From the NCBI GenBank assembly GCA_031761405.1, contig JASEVX010000013.1:40500601-40564600 (forward strand): 64,000 nucleotides of DNA, given 5' to 3'. The notes beneath the pieces were generated by a model. That model ran no database searches. It worked only from the letters and a program-made list of their open reading frames with translations, and was not told where the DNA came from. Shown piece by piece: positions 43,687 to 56,819 of this stretch. The stretch is from Serripes groenlandicus. Its lineage: Eukaryota; Mollusca; Bivalvia; Cardiida; Cardiidae. Position 1 is the first letter of the stretch. Every line of letters starts with the position of its first letter. Both the position numbers and the translations under genes were made by a program.

Positions 43687-43704
43687 AAAAAAAAAAAAAA
43701 AAAA
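43687..43704. repeat. Poly-A run, copy B
   Basis: Counterpart of the copy A run at 28,238 but several bases shorter. Confidence 0.85.
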
Positions 43705-44667
43705 GGTATGGTAGTGGGCTTTTTTTTTGCTAGATCAATTTATAAAAGCCTTATGGTGAGCATTTTTTTTGCTATTTCAGCCCATGAAAACAAAAGTTTT
43801 CACGCAAATTGCCGATATTTGAAAGTTGATATTGCTAATTGTTTATCTTCTTGTGGTTTTAATCTCATTCTGAAGGTATTTTATCCATATCTTTGGAAGT
43901 TCATGCGATTCATTGTAGTTTAAGCTAAAAAATAGACACTATTTGACACTAATGAAAATCCATATTTGTCAGATTTAAGAATAGACAATTTCAAAACTTT
44001 GAAATAAGGAAAAAACATATTTGTAATATGTAACTTTTTCTGAAACTTCTCTCAGTTATTTCAATTACTATTATTTGTCAGATTTTTATAAGAAAAGTAT
44101 ATGTCATTGGGCAATATTTTCAGTTTTTCTTCTTTGAATGGCTAAAAAATGTTAAAATATAAATATATATTTATTAATTTTTCAAACAAATCTTCAAATG
44201 TCAAAAAGTTTTCCAATATTTTCTACTTTTTTTCAAAACAATATGATACTATACAGGTTCTAGATTAAAATGTATATACATGGACTTTAATATGTTCTTT
44301 TTGCCCGGTTTTATTTCTTAATCAAACACGGCAACTGGACAGCGTCTCACGAACAAATTGAAGGCTCATGAAAAAAATAGGCCCTTTATCTCAAGCAAAT
44401 TTTATCCACCTTTTTTTAAATTTTGAAGAATTATAAAAAGGTATAATGACTAAACAGGATTTAATTGACAAACAAAATAAGAAGATTTAATAAGAAAGTT
44501 AAAAAAAAATTAAAAAGAAAGTAAAAATACAAAAAAAAAAAAATTTTTTTTTAATTTCAAGACCTCAGTTCAGTACATCATTAAAGTGGTAACGAGCTGT
44601 CATTTCAACGATCATCTTCTCTCAGGATTATTATTAGAAAAAAATAAATTTAAATGTCTTGAACAGG

Positions 44668-44889
44668 AATCCGCTGTGGTCGAGTGGTTAGCGTCGGGGA
44701 TTTCGGAACCGGGTGTCCCGGGTTCGATCCCCAGTCGCGGCACTACGGTCATAGTGGAGTGCCCTTGGGCAAGGCACATTTTCTAGCCTAGTACTGGTTT
44801 GTTTACCAAGGGATCATGAATAATTAAATATAATTCCGCGCTAAATGACCTTAGCTGTCGATGCGCCATAAAACAATATACATTCATTC
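44668..44889 (+). mobile_element. tRNA-derived SINE, copy B
   Basis: Counterpart of 29,210-29,429: the same A box (TGGTCGAGTGG) and B box (GGGTTCGATCCCC). The 3' part reads AGCTGTCGATGCGCCATAAA, closer to the 17,725 copy than copy A is, so copy A carries the derived changes. Confidence 0.88.
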
Positions 44890-45499
44890 ATATTACAATT
44901 GCGTTTGTTTAAAAACACTTAGTTATGACACATCTAAAATGAAATAAATATTCCGATGTTTTAAGTATTTGCAGTTTCTTTATTTTGAATCGCATTTCTG
45001 TGTTTTTGTTTTATTTACGAAGACAAAACAGTCCCTATGAGACTTGCAGCAGACTGTTATGTGTCAATATCGAGATAAAAATCCCGTCGAATTCTCCTTT
45101 AAAGGCTTATCCTCTGAATTTTCCCAATGGACAGAATTTTCTTAAATTTTGTCCAGAGCTTCCTTACTCAAAGTCTAACTCAAAGCAACATTCAAAACAA
45201 TGGGTCGCGGATCTAGTTTTTTTGCTATGCACTGTTTTAAAATCCATATATGTACTCATTTTAAGGACATACCAGTGAACACAAACACACAGATTTATAT
45301 ATCAACATGTTTTTATTTCATTTCACAGGAATCATTTATGTGTCAACTTCATCAATATTGACCAATTTTTTAAATATTTCTATTTTAACACTTTATATAC
45401 AATAATTCAAGATGGCCGCCATGATCAAATTTGTATTAAATTGAACACGGGTACAATACAAAAGTTGTAATTTAAAAAATTATAGTGGACAGATTGTTT

Positions 45500-46005
45500 T
45501 AATACTTTTCAAATGAACACCCTATTATAAGGGTTGTTGAATGAAACAAAAAAAATCTATAGGTCGCGGTGCTAATTACAGAGATATTTCTTATTGAATT
45601 ATCTCCTTTTATGATTTTTTTTTCATAAAATTAGCCCAGGTAAAATACAATTTTGAATTAGATATCTCTTAGGGCAGTATTTTTTAAAAACTTGTAAAAT
45701 GAATAACTGGTTATAAGGGTTCTTGGATTAAGCATAAACACAATGGTTGCAGTGCTTACTAGTAAATTTGACATTGGATTATCTCTCTTTATGATTTTTT
45801 TTTAAATAATAGCCCAACAAAAAAAACAATTAAAAATCAAAAGCTTTCGAGTGGAGATTTTTTTTCAATATTTCTCATATCAATAACTTGTTAAATGGGT
45901 TGTTGAATTAAACAAAACAAAACACTGTTGGCTTTGTTTTTTCGATAAATTTCACATTGAATTATCTCCCTTTAAGAATTTTTTTATGAAAAATTACAAA
46001 TTTGA
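45500..46005 (+). repeat. Three-unit degenerate tandem repeat (~150 bp), copy B
   Basis: AAGGGTTGTTGAATGAAACA, AAGGGTTCTTGGATTAAGCA and AATGGGTTGTTGAATTAAAC begin three related units, each followed by GAATTATCTCCCTTTATGAT-like sequence. Copy A retains only the first unit (30,065-30,240), so A lost or B gained two units. Confidence 0.75.
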
Positions 46006-47485
46006 AAATCTTATAGTCTATGGTGTTCAGACCATAACTCCAACATTTAATTTCAACTCAGACCTGGAACAATCCATGCGTCTTTATATCTTCATGGAAG
46101 CAGGTAAGCGATCCAGACCTATTGGGCCTCTTGTATATTATCATACCACAAGAGAAAGTTGATGCAATGCATCAATGTCGCCGAAAATCCATACTGCAGT
46201 TATGCATAACACTAACATTATAGTAGTTGAATAAACAGTTATCAACTGAGGGGCATATTGGAACATCAGGGGTGAGGTCAAGTAAAATGTATCATATTTG
46301 GAATTTTTTGTCAACGAAGTGAATGTCCTTCATTGAAATATAATTGAAGCCTTTCATTGTTTATGACCAATCTCCATTCCAAAGTAGGTTGACCATACAC
46401 ACAGCCAACTAATTATTGATCATAAACAGTAATGGAAATGAGTAATCTTGCCAATCATTAGTCTTAGTATGTTTACAGGGCTTTCATTAAGGAGTAATTA
46501 TAAGATTTGTGAATTCCACATACACTTTTCAAGATGTTTGTCATAATAGTTTAAGTTTATTATTTGTCAATAAAACCACAACATATACAACTTAGGGTTT
46601 GCATGCTATGGCACGTCATTTCACATTTCCCCTATCAAAGTCAACATTAGACACCTTTGCAGCAATCTACTTTTAAAACAATGAGAAAAGGGTTAAATGG
46701 CTGAAGACACGAGTTTTCTCTTTTTCTCAAAATGATATTAGCTTGGCATCCTAATTATATCATACTTTGACAAATGTTAAAATGTAGTCCAATATATTTA
46801 CAAAGTAGACCACCCTTGAACTATTATATCAGCTAAACAGTTAAATTTCCTTGAAATTGTTGTATAATTTCAAACTTAATTTCGAACATAAACTGAACCT
46901 TACAACATGTTAATTTATTGTAATTCTTTCCTTCCTTTTTTATAATGAAAATAACAAACTACTCATGTTTTAAAATAATATCATGATGAGCGCCCTTGTG
47001 TCAATGATGCATAACAATAGGTAGAACGCAAGCAAAATGCCTGAAGGAAATCTAATGACACATTTAAAAGTGTCAAGGACGAAATGATTGTGTACGAAAG
47101 ACCCGATTCGTGAACCATTCTTCTTCACAGATTTGTCGTTCTTTACACTCTGTTTATAGGTATATCCATTGTTAGTAGGGAGTAGATTTCATGATATCGT
47201 AAAATTGTCCATTTTAATTCTGCTAACTGCGTTTCAGTTTAAATATCGCAATGTACGTTCCGACGCGCGTCATAGGTAAAACGATATTCTGATTTAATAA
47301 AAATTGGCTCCACAGATTTTCTTGAAATTCTGGTAACTTTAAGTAGAAAGGATGATCGTAAATATATGTAATTACTATAAAATATTGAATTTATATCATG
47401 ACGCAGGTTATTTTATCCTCTACAATTTGGTGTTATTGTTGTTTGAATACCACATCAAATGAGACAGTAATAGCGATTTATTAAA

Positions 47486-48090
47486 TACGTCCAGATACAG
47501 TATCTAAAAGACAGAAATAAAGTTTGGAGAAGAATATTTGTTTCGTCAATTCGTCAAACTAAATTGACGTGTTGACGAATTGACGAACTTGACGAAGCTC
47601 TTCTATATTAGTTTAAACATATTAAATTCTCATATATTTTACATATTAGGAAACATCAAGAAATATACAATGGAGAAATGAAAGTTTATAGATTATTTTA
47701 GGTCTTCTCCAATAAAGATTGATTTTCAGCACGGTGAATATTTTACATGTTCAAAAAAGATCAGCTTTTTACAAGATGACGAATTGACGAAATTAATGAA
47801 GCAGCAACAGTTTGTCAATTCGTCGCTCGTCCAGCTAACTTCACAGCAGTTCGGCACTCGTCAATTCGTCGCTCGTCAAGCTAACTTCACAGCAGTTCGT
47901 CACGCGTCAATTCGTCGCTCGTCAAGCTAACTTCACAGCAGTTCGTCACTCGTCAATTCGTCACTCGTCAATTCGTTCAATTCGTCACTCGTCAAGTCGT
48001 CAGTAGTCAATTAGTCACTCGTCAACCTAACTTCACAAATAATTTGAAGTTCATCACTCGTCAATTCGTCACTCGACAACCTAACTTCAT
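47486..48090 (+). repeat. Inverted TTCGTCAA unit and 46-bp tandem repeat, copy B
   Basis: Counterparts of 31,715-31,852 and 32,040-32,300. B has an additional GACGAATT (TGACGAATTGACGAAATTAA versus TGACGAAATTAA) and an additional CACTCGTCAATTCGT unit. Confidence 0.8.
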
Positions 48091-48212
48091 CTACTGCAGC
48101 TTTTACAGTCATGATGTGGGAAATGGTACATATAAAGTATGCAAATTGGCTAAAAGAAAACAGAAAAATAGTTTTTGCAGGAGAGCATAGATACTAAGGT
48201 GCGTTTTTATGT

Positions 48213-48330
48213 TGTTTTACGCCACGTTCCACAGTATTTCAGACATATCATATTGTTTCTATGGTAATCAACCAGTATAGCTGGTGTAGCTTTATCCTGT
48301 CACCAGCGCATCCATCAAAATACTATGCAA
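48213..48330 (-). mobile_element. Partial SINE, copy B
   Basis: Counterpart of 32,431-32,550 (GTTTTACGCCACGTTCCACA). Confidence 0.6.
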
Positions 48331-48344
48331 ACAGCCCTGATCAT

Positions 48345-48792
48345 TGTTTGGTGTTTTACGCAGCTTTCAACACTCATCAGTTATATCATGGCGTTTCATG
48401 GATAAGTCAGCAGTTCTACTGATCCATTTATCAAGACAAGAGTCAGTCGTAATCCTAATCCCGCAACCCTTAACGCAAAGGAAGGCAGCCATTACTTCCA
48501 TTTTTAAAGTGTTTCGTATGAACAGCAAACAACCCTGAACGCCAAGGAGGTCAGCCATTACTTCCATATCTAAAGTCTCTGGTATGACCCGCAAACAACA
48601 TTGAGCACGAAGGATGGAAGTCATTACTACCATATCTAAAGTGTGTGGAATGACCCGCAAACAACATTGAGCACGAAGGATGGAAGTCACTACTTCCATT
48701 TTTAAAGCCGTTGATTTGACCCGATCAGGGATCGAACCCTGGTCTCCCACTTCTAGGCGAGCCCCTTAATGACTACAGCGCCTAGATGGTCG
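48345..48792 (-). mobile_element. SINE with internal 63-bp tandem expansion, copy B
   Basis: Counterpart of 32,563-33,012 with the same four internal repeats, so the expansion predates the divergence of A and B. The head keeps minus-strand B box GGGTTCGATCCCTG. Confidence 0.8.
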
Positions 48793-49738
48793 CACACCGG
48801 GATAGCGGAGTTATTGGAAACCTAAATGCCAATGTCAACATCAATGAACAAGTGAAAAACAAAAAGCTCTTCTAGGAAGCCTGTCCGGGTGAGCAAAATC
48901 TGAAAATAAATTATTTACAACTTAATCATTTTTATTTGCACACAAATACCTTTTGTAATCATCTTTTGTTTATATTTAGATTCTTCTGCCTTGTGAATAT
49001 CTGAAAAACAATGCATTTTTTTTTATTTGGGACTATGATTTTGGTGCAAAGTTAAAAACATGAACATATGAAATTGCTCAAGATGATCAGAGTTCCATAA
49101 GTTCCATATTTTCGCTGTTTTACTTTAAAATGAAATGTCCCCCTTATAATATTTTAGCATAGAGGTTCAACAGTTGCGGTTATCACATGCAACTTCATGG
49201 CCTGTTCCCATTTCAGCATGTCTATAAGGAACCAATGTCTCATTTTTCATTTTTAAAGTCTTCAAAATGTAATTACTTTCATATAGTGAATCACTTTTTT
49301 TTTTTGATATACTACAACATAACTAACTGTTTCCATGGTTACATAAATCCCAGAAGTAGTGTTTTAATAAACAGGTGACTGTACTAGTTTTTCAGATAAC
49401 AAAACCATTTTTGCCATTGTTTAACACATAACAGAATTAGTCGTTTCCAAGATAACATAAACAGAAATATTTGTTTCCATGGCTACATAAATGACAGAAT
49501 TAGTTGTCATAACAGTCTGGAGGTCTAATATGATCTGGATCAGGGCTGGAAAAAAAGTGAAAGTCAAAAGTCAAAAACATATTCCCTTATGCTAACCCTT
49601 TATGACATGTTTGCAGTAGAAAGGTACTCAAAAAACACCTTTTCTCCTGATGTTTTCAATGTAATTGTATCACTAATACCTCTATTCTCATTTGTGTATC
49701 TCTCCTGCACTTATCCTCAATCCCGAAATACCTCTTTA

Positions 49739-49922
49739 ACCTTTTCCCACATAACATAAATATGCAACAGATGACTTTGAACACATCTAGACATAAGTAA
49801 AGAACATCTCTAATAATAAAAGTATGTTATTTCATTATTGGCAATAAAGAAATTGCGCATAGACAACAAATTCTTCTTATTTTAAAAGTCTTCTGCAGAT
49901 ATATTGTATTTGGGAAAGGGTT
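49739..49922. mobile_element. CTTTCCCACATAC-family MITE, copy B
   Basis: Counterpart of 33,959-34,141; both termini are present. Confidence 0.8.
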
Positions 49923-50148
49923 AAAACATATTTACCTACATTTGGCGTCACATCTGACTTTTTGTCTTGTCATTTATTTTGAAAAAATATGCTGACAGCT
50001 TCATTGGCTGAAACATTATGTTGTTAGTTGTGGTATTTTTTTTTAAAAATTAAAAACAGTGTCTCCTTTTAAATCAATGTTTACAATACTGCAAATGCAA
50101 ACCTAGCCTTTTTAAATGCATCTTCAGCAGAAACCACGACCCATTGTT

Positions 50149-50331
50149 TGATTGATTGGTTGTTTGGTGTTTTATGCCGCTTTCAACAATTAAGTGACGC
50201 TAACACCACACAGCTTAGAGCCGTGGATGGCAGCCATTGTAAAAGTATTTTGTATGACCTGGCCGAGGATCAAACGCGCAACCTCCCTTACTCAATGCGG
50301 ATGCTCTAGAGGTACACCACCGAGGCGGTCA
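50149..50331 (-). mobile_element. tRNA-derived SINE, short form, copy B
   Basis: Counterpart of 34,368-34,549, with tail TTTGGTGTTTTATGCCGCTT. Confidence 0.7.
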
Positions 50332-50484
50332 CATACTATTTGAAGCTTTTTGTGAAAGAAATGAGAAACTGTTGCTCTTTTTGATAATTTCACTTACCGA
50401 GATCTGGATCAAGAATTTGAAGGATCTGGGGGACCAAAAGGATCGAACCTGGCCCCAGTAGGAACAGATCCACTGTGATAAAAA

Positions 50485-50640
50485 AAAAAAGGATTTCAAT
50501 AAATAATTTGCAGCAGATACCATTGAACATATCTAGGACAGTCCTGAACATTATGAGCAATTTCTCCTTTTGCCAAGATATTTTCAAAGGCTGTCTGCGT
50601 AGATACACCAAAATGCGCCTGCTCGTGGGGAAGGCTTAAT
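50485..50640. mobile_element. CTTTCCCACATAC-family fragment, copy B
   Basis: Counterpart of 34,700-34,858, with TTTGCAGCAGATACCATTGA and TGCTCGTGGGGAAGGCTTA. Confidence 0.6.
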
Positions 50641-52294
50641 TGTACGCCCAATTATGTCAGTAACGTTTATAGATATATACAAGGATTAAATGATGTCATG
50701 TTTTACTTATGTTGTGCTGCGATTATTGTGTTTTAGAATGTTTAAGGAACTACACGAAAAGTTCAACAAAGTTTAATTATCACTTAAAACAGATACAGAT
50801 ATTGGCACTCCAACACATATAAGATAAATGTAACCCACAATATATAAGTCACTTGAACTCAAGTTGTTAATAACTATGTTCTGGAACTCCCAAAGTATAT
50901 ATATCAAAGTCAAGGTATTCCTTGTAGTACTTGTTGTTCTTTTGTTTTCAAAACAAGAATGTCAATTTATGCCAAATTTACTTCAGAACACATCCTTCGG
51001 TTTTATTAACTGACCAATCAAATAACTTGATCAATTAACTCAATATTAACAATTGGATATAAATTTAACAAATAAGATAAGCAATGCCAATACTCGCCAA
51101 ATAGTTCATTCTGCACGGCTAGCGTAAACAAAATCAAATCAGTTTAGCCATGCTAATCACTGCTACAACGACAAGGCGACATATGACATTGATTACGTCT
51201 ATTGTTAACTTTCCAGTCGAAATGTCTGAGAAAGGGGATATGATTAAGTCTGGTTGATTGGATAATAATTACATATAAAAACTTGACAAACATCAAATAT
51301 TCTTTTGATGTTTCTTGACACGCCGTTCTGAAGGCGTGATGTTAGCTTGTAACTTATTTCAATTCATCATCAACATTCAAATGAAATGCAAGTACTAATT
51401 TATCAAAGTTTACGGCATAACACTTCACCACTCACAATGTAAACCATATTTGCAGCTTGAAAGCACTATTTTCTTCAGAAAAGATTGCGCCAGATAAGAG
51501 AGATGACATAACTGTTGAACATATATAATTTGTTTGCCATTAAACTGTCAATATATGAATTATTTCCTTCATAAAGTACTCGCTAATAACACAGTTATGC
51601 TAAAGCCCGTATCAAAAGCTCAATGGTGAAAACATTTTATGGACCAATTGCGAAAGTAGTTTGCATCATTGTTTACGTATTGATTCCTAATATCAAGTTG
51701 TATAAGTCTGCTGTAGAGTTTACGTTAATTTACTTTATATTTACTAATTTACAATGTATGCAATTGCGATACACAGCATAAGATTAGGTGATCAATCTTG
51801 TCGTCATTGCTTGTTTCATGCCAGACATGCTAACTTACTATAGGGACTACCGCATCTGATTATGATGGCCTCTCTGGTTCTGGTTTGGCATCATTTGATG
51901 TTTCATTGACAAACACCTAGTGGCTCTACACTGCTTTCGTTGAGCATGACATAACCGACACAATGGCGGTTCGGTGTATGTACGTGCGTGCTGGCCGAAC
52001 CTTATCTGGCCCGCATCTTAACCATGCATCATAAGAATTCAAAGAAACTTGGCGCTAACGTTCAATATGATGAGGCGGCGTGTCCCGCATAAGACCCGGA
52101 CATGAACCTCAATTGTCAAGATTACATTTAGAGGTCAAAGATCAAGATGAGGTTTAATAGGACTGTACCTTGTCCGGTCCACATCTCAACATGCATCATA
52201 GGATTCCTAAGTTACTGGGCATACATGTTCACCATGATGAGGTGATGAGGGCAGAAGTGAAAACGAATTTTGCAAAGAGGAGACTGTCCTTTTT

Positions 52295-52690
52295 AGCTCC
52301 ACTGGCTGAAAGTAAGTCGAGCTTATGTCATAGCGAGTTGTCCGTCGTGCGTGTGTCAACGTTTTACTCCAAACGACTACTCCACCCTAACAACTTAACC
52401 AATTGGGATGAAACTTCATAGGAAGCATCCTCTCTATGTCCCCTCCTAAATTCTTCAACAATTCTGGATCAATGCAAAATTCATTTCCATGGCAACCAAA
52501 AGAAAACATTTTAAAAATCGTCTCCTCCACAAGAGGTGTCAAAATGCGTCTGAACGTGGGAAAGGCTTAGCTTACAACTTCTTCCTTCAGAACAATAGCT
52601 TTTGATAAAACGTTGTGACTATGTTGTATGCACCAGCAACAGACGACTTGATGTATTGAGATGCTCTCTATGTGGGAAAGAGTACCAGAG
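52295..52690 (+). mobile_element. Head-type fragment plus MITE ends, copy B
   Basis: Counterpart of 36,455-36,725. Here the left edge reads TTTTTAGCTCCACTGGCTG, closer to the AGCTCACCTGAGC terminus than copy A. B also keeps TGCTCTCTATGTGGGAAAGA (about 52,662-52,681), which is deleted in A. Confidence 0.6.
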
Positions 52691-53087
52691 CTCTAGATAA
52701 CGTGTATATTCATGTATTGAAATCCTTATTTGAATCTTTACCCCTATGTTGTGGGTACTCTCTGAGACAATTCTTTTGAGTACCTACACCATCGGTTGTT
52801 TTTTTGGAAAATGAAAAGATATTAAGGGTAAAAGACCAGTTTACTCATCCTTATCTAGACCTTTGGGGTACAATATTATACATGTATAAACAAACCTGGG
52901 TAGTTTCTGAGACAGACCAGCACTTTTGTCTATGGCTTTTCCTTTCCCTTGGTCAGGATGCATACCTCCACCAGACCCTAAAGGGTTACGGTCATCCTGG
53001 CCCACAGGCGAAGGGTTTTCTGGTTTACCCCTGAAATGGAGCATTGTTATTATTATAGACAATAGACGCTAATAATCTGGGGAAGAA

Positions 53088-54080
53088 AAACAAGAGGACC
53101 ATAATGGTCCTAAATCACTAACCTGATGTAATAGAAATCACAGTGTTCAATGTTCTAATTATATGCATACATGGAAAACAAGCAATGCCTATTTGTGGTC
53201 ATATTGATCGATGTATTGTAATAATTTCACCAGTCTTAGTAGAGGGTCACCTAAGGAACAATTATGCCATATTTTTTTTTAAATCAGGCTTATAGGTTTT
53301 TACAGGAAGATTTTCACTTTATATACATACTAGCAACCCCCCTTGTGGTCATATTTATCAAGTGATCCTAATAATTTTGTTTTAAATCAGGTAAATACTT
53401 TTGGAAAAATAGATTTTTAAATGTTCACTATAAATACATTATAAGGAAAACAAGCTCCATCCGCTGGCGGTCATGTTTTTCACCCAAGGAACATATACGT
53501 GTGCCACATTATTTTCAATATTTTGGACCTGAAGATTGTTTATGTTTTCACTGAATACATTTAAGGAAAACAAGATCCGCCCCTTGAAGGCCATTATTTT
53601 TAACGGACTAGAAGTATTTGAACGATCTTGGTAGAGGGTTACCCAAGGAAGATTTATGCAAAATTATTTTTAAATTGGGCCAGTGTTTTTGGACAAGAAT
53701 ATTTTTTAAGTTTTCATCATATATGGACAACAAGCTCCACCCCCTGGCGGCCATGTTTTTCAACGGATATAAATAATTTGAGCAATCTTGAAAGAGGGTC
53801 ACCCAAAGTCACATTTGTGCCAAATTATTTTCAGATCAGTGTTTGTATTATCTCTTTTCTGATACCGCAGCAACTAAAGTTCTGCATTAAATTGAATTCT
53901 TTGATTAACTTTAAAACAAGACCACCTAAGGAACATTCCTTGGACATTATTTTGAAATTAGTCCATCGGTTTAGGAGGAGAAGCTTTTTGTAGAAAAATG
54001 TGAACATACAGACGACGACGGACGGTGAGTGATCACAAAAGCTCACATTGAGCACGAACTTGTGTTCATATTTATCAATG
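53088..54080 (-). mobile_element. Composite tandem-repeat element region, copy B
   Basis: ACAAGAGGACCATAATGGTC starts it. Reverse units follow with CTTGTGGTCATATTTATCAA, CCCTGGCGGCCATGTTTTTC (about 53,738-53,757) and AGGAACATTCCTTGG. It continues copy A's 37,200-38,573 but lacks the ~390-bp block. Copy B stops at the LINE junction. Confidence 0.7.
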
Positions 54081-54093
54081 GATTGTAATAATT

Positions 54094-54600
54094 TGATTGA
54101 TTTTCCCATAATAATATTAACCCCGATTCATCTAATATTTGCTTAATGCTGTAAGCCCAGTTATTATTGTTATATGTATGTCCATTTTCGGCATCTGTTT
54201 TTAGCATTTTGTACGTTTTGAATAGAATACTATTTTCATTTAGAGATATTATTTTCATCCAATATTTTATCATTATTATCTTTCTTTGAATGTACATTGG
54301 TATAGTTCCTAGTTCTCCGTATAGAGCTTCGAGGTTGGTTGATTTTTAAATTTGGAATGCATAGTTTCTACATCAGGTGATTTATGCATTCCCCAAATCA
54401 TGGCCCCGTAGTTCAGAGTTGGAGAAACAAGTGCATCGAATAACTTAAGTCGTTCTGTAATAAGCAGTTCTATTTGATTAAATATCGTAAATAGGTTATG
54501 TAGCGCGAATGAAGCATGTAGGGCAGTGCGTTTTTAGGTCTGTGTCCACTTGCCATTTTTAAATAAGTGTACTCCTAAGTATGTAAATGATTTAACAAGT
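54094..54600 (-). pseudogene. LINE ORF2 C-terminal part
   Basis: The minus strand reads ELVKSFTYLGVHLFKNGKW at about 54,600-54,540, the region that follows the RT catalytic site in LINEs, then FDALVSPTLNYGAMIWGMHK at about 54,440-54,380, a typical thumb/linker motif. NNNNWAYSIKQILDESGLI and LWENQ end at 54,094. The frame is broken several times. The polypeptide would extend further in an intact element. Confidence 0.75.
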
Positions 54601-55660
54601 TCAATATTTGTAGTTTACACCGATATATGAATTAAAAGATTCAGATTTAACATTTTGGTATCGAACAGTTGATTTTACAGTTGTATACATAGATCTTAAA
54701 GCTAAGACAAATTTTGAGCTGACATTGTTATTTAATAACTTCTGCCATAAAAGTAAACGGTCAATTTTGTCAAACATCTTTTCCCAGTCTAGGAAAGCGA
54801 CGAATAAATTCTTTTTATTATACAACGTTTTTGAGATAAGAGCATGTAACACAAATATGCAGTCTATAGTCGATTTTTTTTTTTTTGAAAGCCATACTGG
54901 TTGTCACATATCTTTTCATGTTTAATTGCCCATTTAGATAATCTGCTAAACAGTATTTTTGAATTTATTTTTGATAATATGTTATTCAAAGTAATGCCTC
55001 TGAAATTGTTGGGCTCATGTTTACCTCCCTTGAAAATAGGAATAAGTAATCCTTCACACCAGTCATTCGGAAACTTCCCTTCTCTAAATATCCTGTTATA
55101 AAATTTAAGTAGATATTGTGAGATTATATCAAAGGAATATTTAAAGATTTCTGCAATAAGATGATCATTTCCTGGGCTTTTCCCGTTTTTTTTTGCTCGA
55201 AGACGGCTTTTTTTAATTCGGTTAAAGTGATCTAAATCTAAATCAATATCATGAATTGGAGTATTTTGATTATTTAAATTATTATTATCAGTTGCATCTG
55301 AATTTGAATTTGTTCCATGCAGATCATTAAAATACTGCGATATGTCATCGATTTTTACATTTATTGGATTAAAAGAACTACTTTTATATTGAGATTTCAC
55401 CTCTTTCCAGAATGTTTTCGAGTTATTTTTGTCTAACTTCGATATTCGGTACCCTTCAGTCTGTTTAAATTTTGCTTTGAATTTTCGTTTAATTTTAACA
55501 TATGTTTGTTTTTTATTTAAATATACTGCTCTGTTTTCATTAGTTTTATTTCTAAGAAATATATTTCTTGCTTTATTAAATTCTTTACGAGCTTGGTAGC
55601 ACTCCGGTAAACCATGTCTTTCTATTTGGATTGTTATTTTTGTTATTTTTATTTATTTTA
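54601..55660 (-). pseudogene. LINE ORF2 reverse transcriptase part, catalytic YADD region deleted
   Basis: From the right: KTFWKEVKSQYKSSSFNP (about 55,415-55,360), GKSPGNDHLIAEIFKYSF (55,180-55,130), FPNDWCEGLLIPIFKGGKHE (about 55,075-55,015), PNNFRGITLNNILSKI and YGFQ, then a frameshift in an A run (about 54,880-54,892), STIDCIFVLHALISKTLYNK and LFVAFLDWEKMFDKIDRLLL (54,805-54,745) with the first catalytic Asp of the palm (FLDxEKxFD). The sequence ends SESFNSYIGV at about 54,610 and jumps directly to the post-catalytic ELVKSFTYLGV. The GDPLSP and YADD motifs are gone, so the enzyme cannot be active. Confidence 0.85.
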
Positions 55661-56690
55661 GTTTTCCCAAAGTGCTCAAAAGCATTATCCCATAATAATG
55701 AGGTAAACGATTGTAATGACTCATCAATGGATATATACTATCTAAGTCACGTGTTATCTTATCTAGTACTGGGCACTGGTTTAACATGCTGTCACAGAAG
55801 CTAGTCACGCGTGAACTATCCCACGCTATGAATGGTTCTCCCTGACCGTTCTCACGGTCACGTGACTCAATGGGGCGTTTACAACGTAATGAGAAATGCA
55901 CAGCACAATGATCGGAAAACTCATTATTTGGTTCAATTTTAAATTTAGAAAAATATTTTAAATCATGTTGGTTTGCTAAGACATAATCAATAACAGTGTT
56001 TGCATTATTATTCTCAAGAAAGTAAACTCTCCGATATTACTATCTTCTAATAATCTACCATTACAAATGAGAAGATTTGCAGATTTACACAGGCTAATAA
56101 GGCATTTTCCACGTGCATCTATCACGTGATCTTTGTTTATTCTAGCATTATGTTTATGTTGTATTCTAGTTCCGTGTTTTCATCTAAATGTTTGTCAAAA
56201 ATAATAAAATCGCGTTCATTCGAAGTTCTTGAGTTGAGATCTCCACTTATAAATACTTTCCCTTGTAACTTGTATTTTTTTTTTCCCGTTTCATGTCTGT
56301 CTCATGCTGTTTAATGACTTTTGAAGAAGATGGGGGTATGTATGTTGAACACATATACACATCTGCTTCAAAATCAAAGAGTGTTTTACATACTTTGATC
56401 CAAACAATACCGTATTGATTGGTTTCGACTATATTGATTTTATCTGATAAGTCTGATTTATAATAGATGGAGATCCTACCTGAATAACGTCCCTTTGTTT
56501 TATTAATTGATTTGTTACCATATAAATGAAAAACTCTGTATCCTTTTATATCTAAATTGTAGCATGTGTTAGATATCCAAGTTTCTGAAAGAATGTTAAT
56601 ATCATGCGATTGAATTATATCCACAAAGTCAGGATCACATATTTTTCGCGATAGTTCGTTAATGTTCCAGCTTATGGTATTAAGCTCTTC
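55653..56690 (-). pseudogene. LINE ORF2 AP-endonuclease domain
   Basis: From the right: ISWNINELSRKICDPDFVDI, QSHDINILSETWI (the catalytic E of the SETW motif), GYRVFHLYG, GRISIYYKSDLSDKI and STYIPPSSSKV, then a frameshift at a run of A (about 56,272-56,281), GKVFISGDLNSRTSNERDF (the GDLN catalytic motif), a stop, VIDARGKCLISLCKSANLL, a second frameshift, ANTVIDYVLANQHDL and NEFSDHCAVHFSL (the SDH catalytic motif). All key residues of an APE-type endonuclease are visible. The enzyme would nick target DNA for target-primed reverse transcription. Confidence 0.88.
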
Positions 56691-56699
56691 ATGACATCC

Positions 56700-56819
56700 C
56701 TATTTACGTGTGTTCCTTGGGGCTCTGTAGATAGCTTTATTAATGTACAAGTTTTCACCAATAAATTTCACTTTGTTTCCTTTCCTTTTTTCTTCACCGT
56801 ATACATTTGATAAGGACAT
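56700..56819 (-). pseudogene. LINE ORF1 C-terminal fragment (probable)
   Basis: A 39-codon minus-strand frame beginning MSLSNVYGEEKRKGNKVKFI and containing GENLYINKAIYRAPR ends 10 bp or so before the ORF2 frame opens. The position directly upstream of the endonuclease and a K-V-K-F-I-G-x-x-L-Y-I-N pattern fit the tail of a LINE ORF1. Upstream (to about 57,130) LIRATYLDPINDFGDYFQYI and PIKMYSFLIKPMIENGWIND are readable in broken frames and may be more of ORF1. Confidence 0.55.

Larger units (their letters stand above)
40427..54093 (+). repeat. Large duplicated segment, copy B
   Basis: Collinear with 26,329-38,573. It is longer mainly because of the 1.42-kb insertion at 41,903-43,319 and ~300 bp at 45,712-46,005. 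Its start coincides with an N gap, and its right end at 54,093 abuts LINE sequence. Internal features of copy A are mirrored here, with an offset that grows from 14,098 at the start to about 15,520 at the end. Confidence 0.95.
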
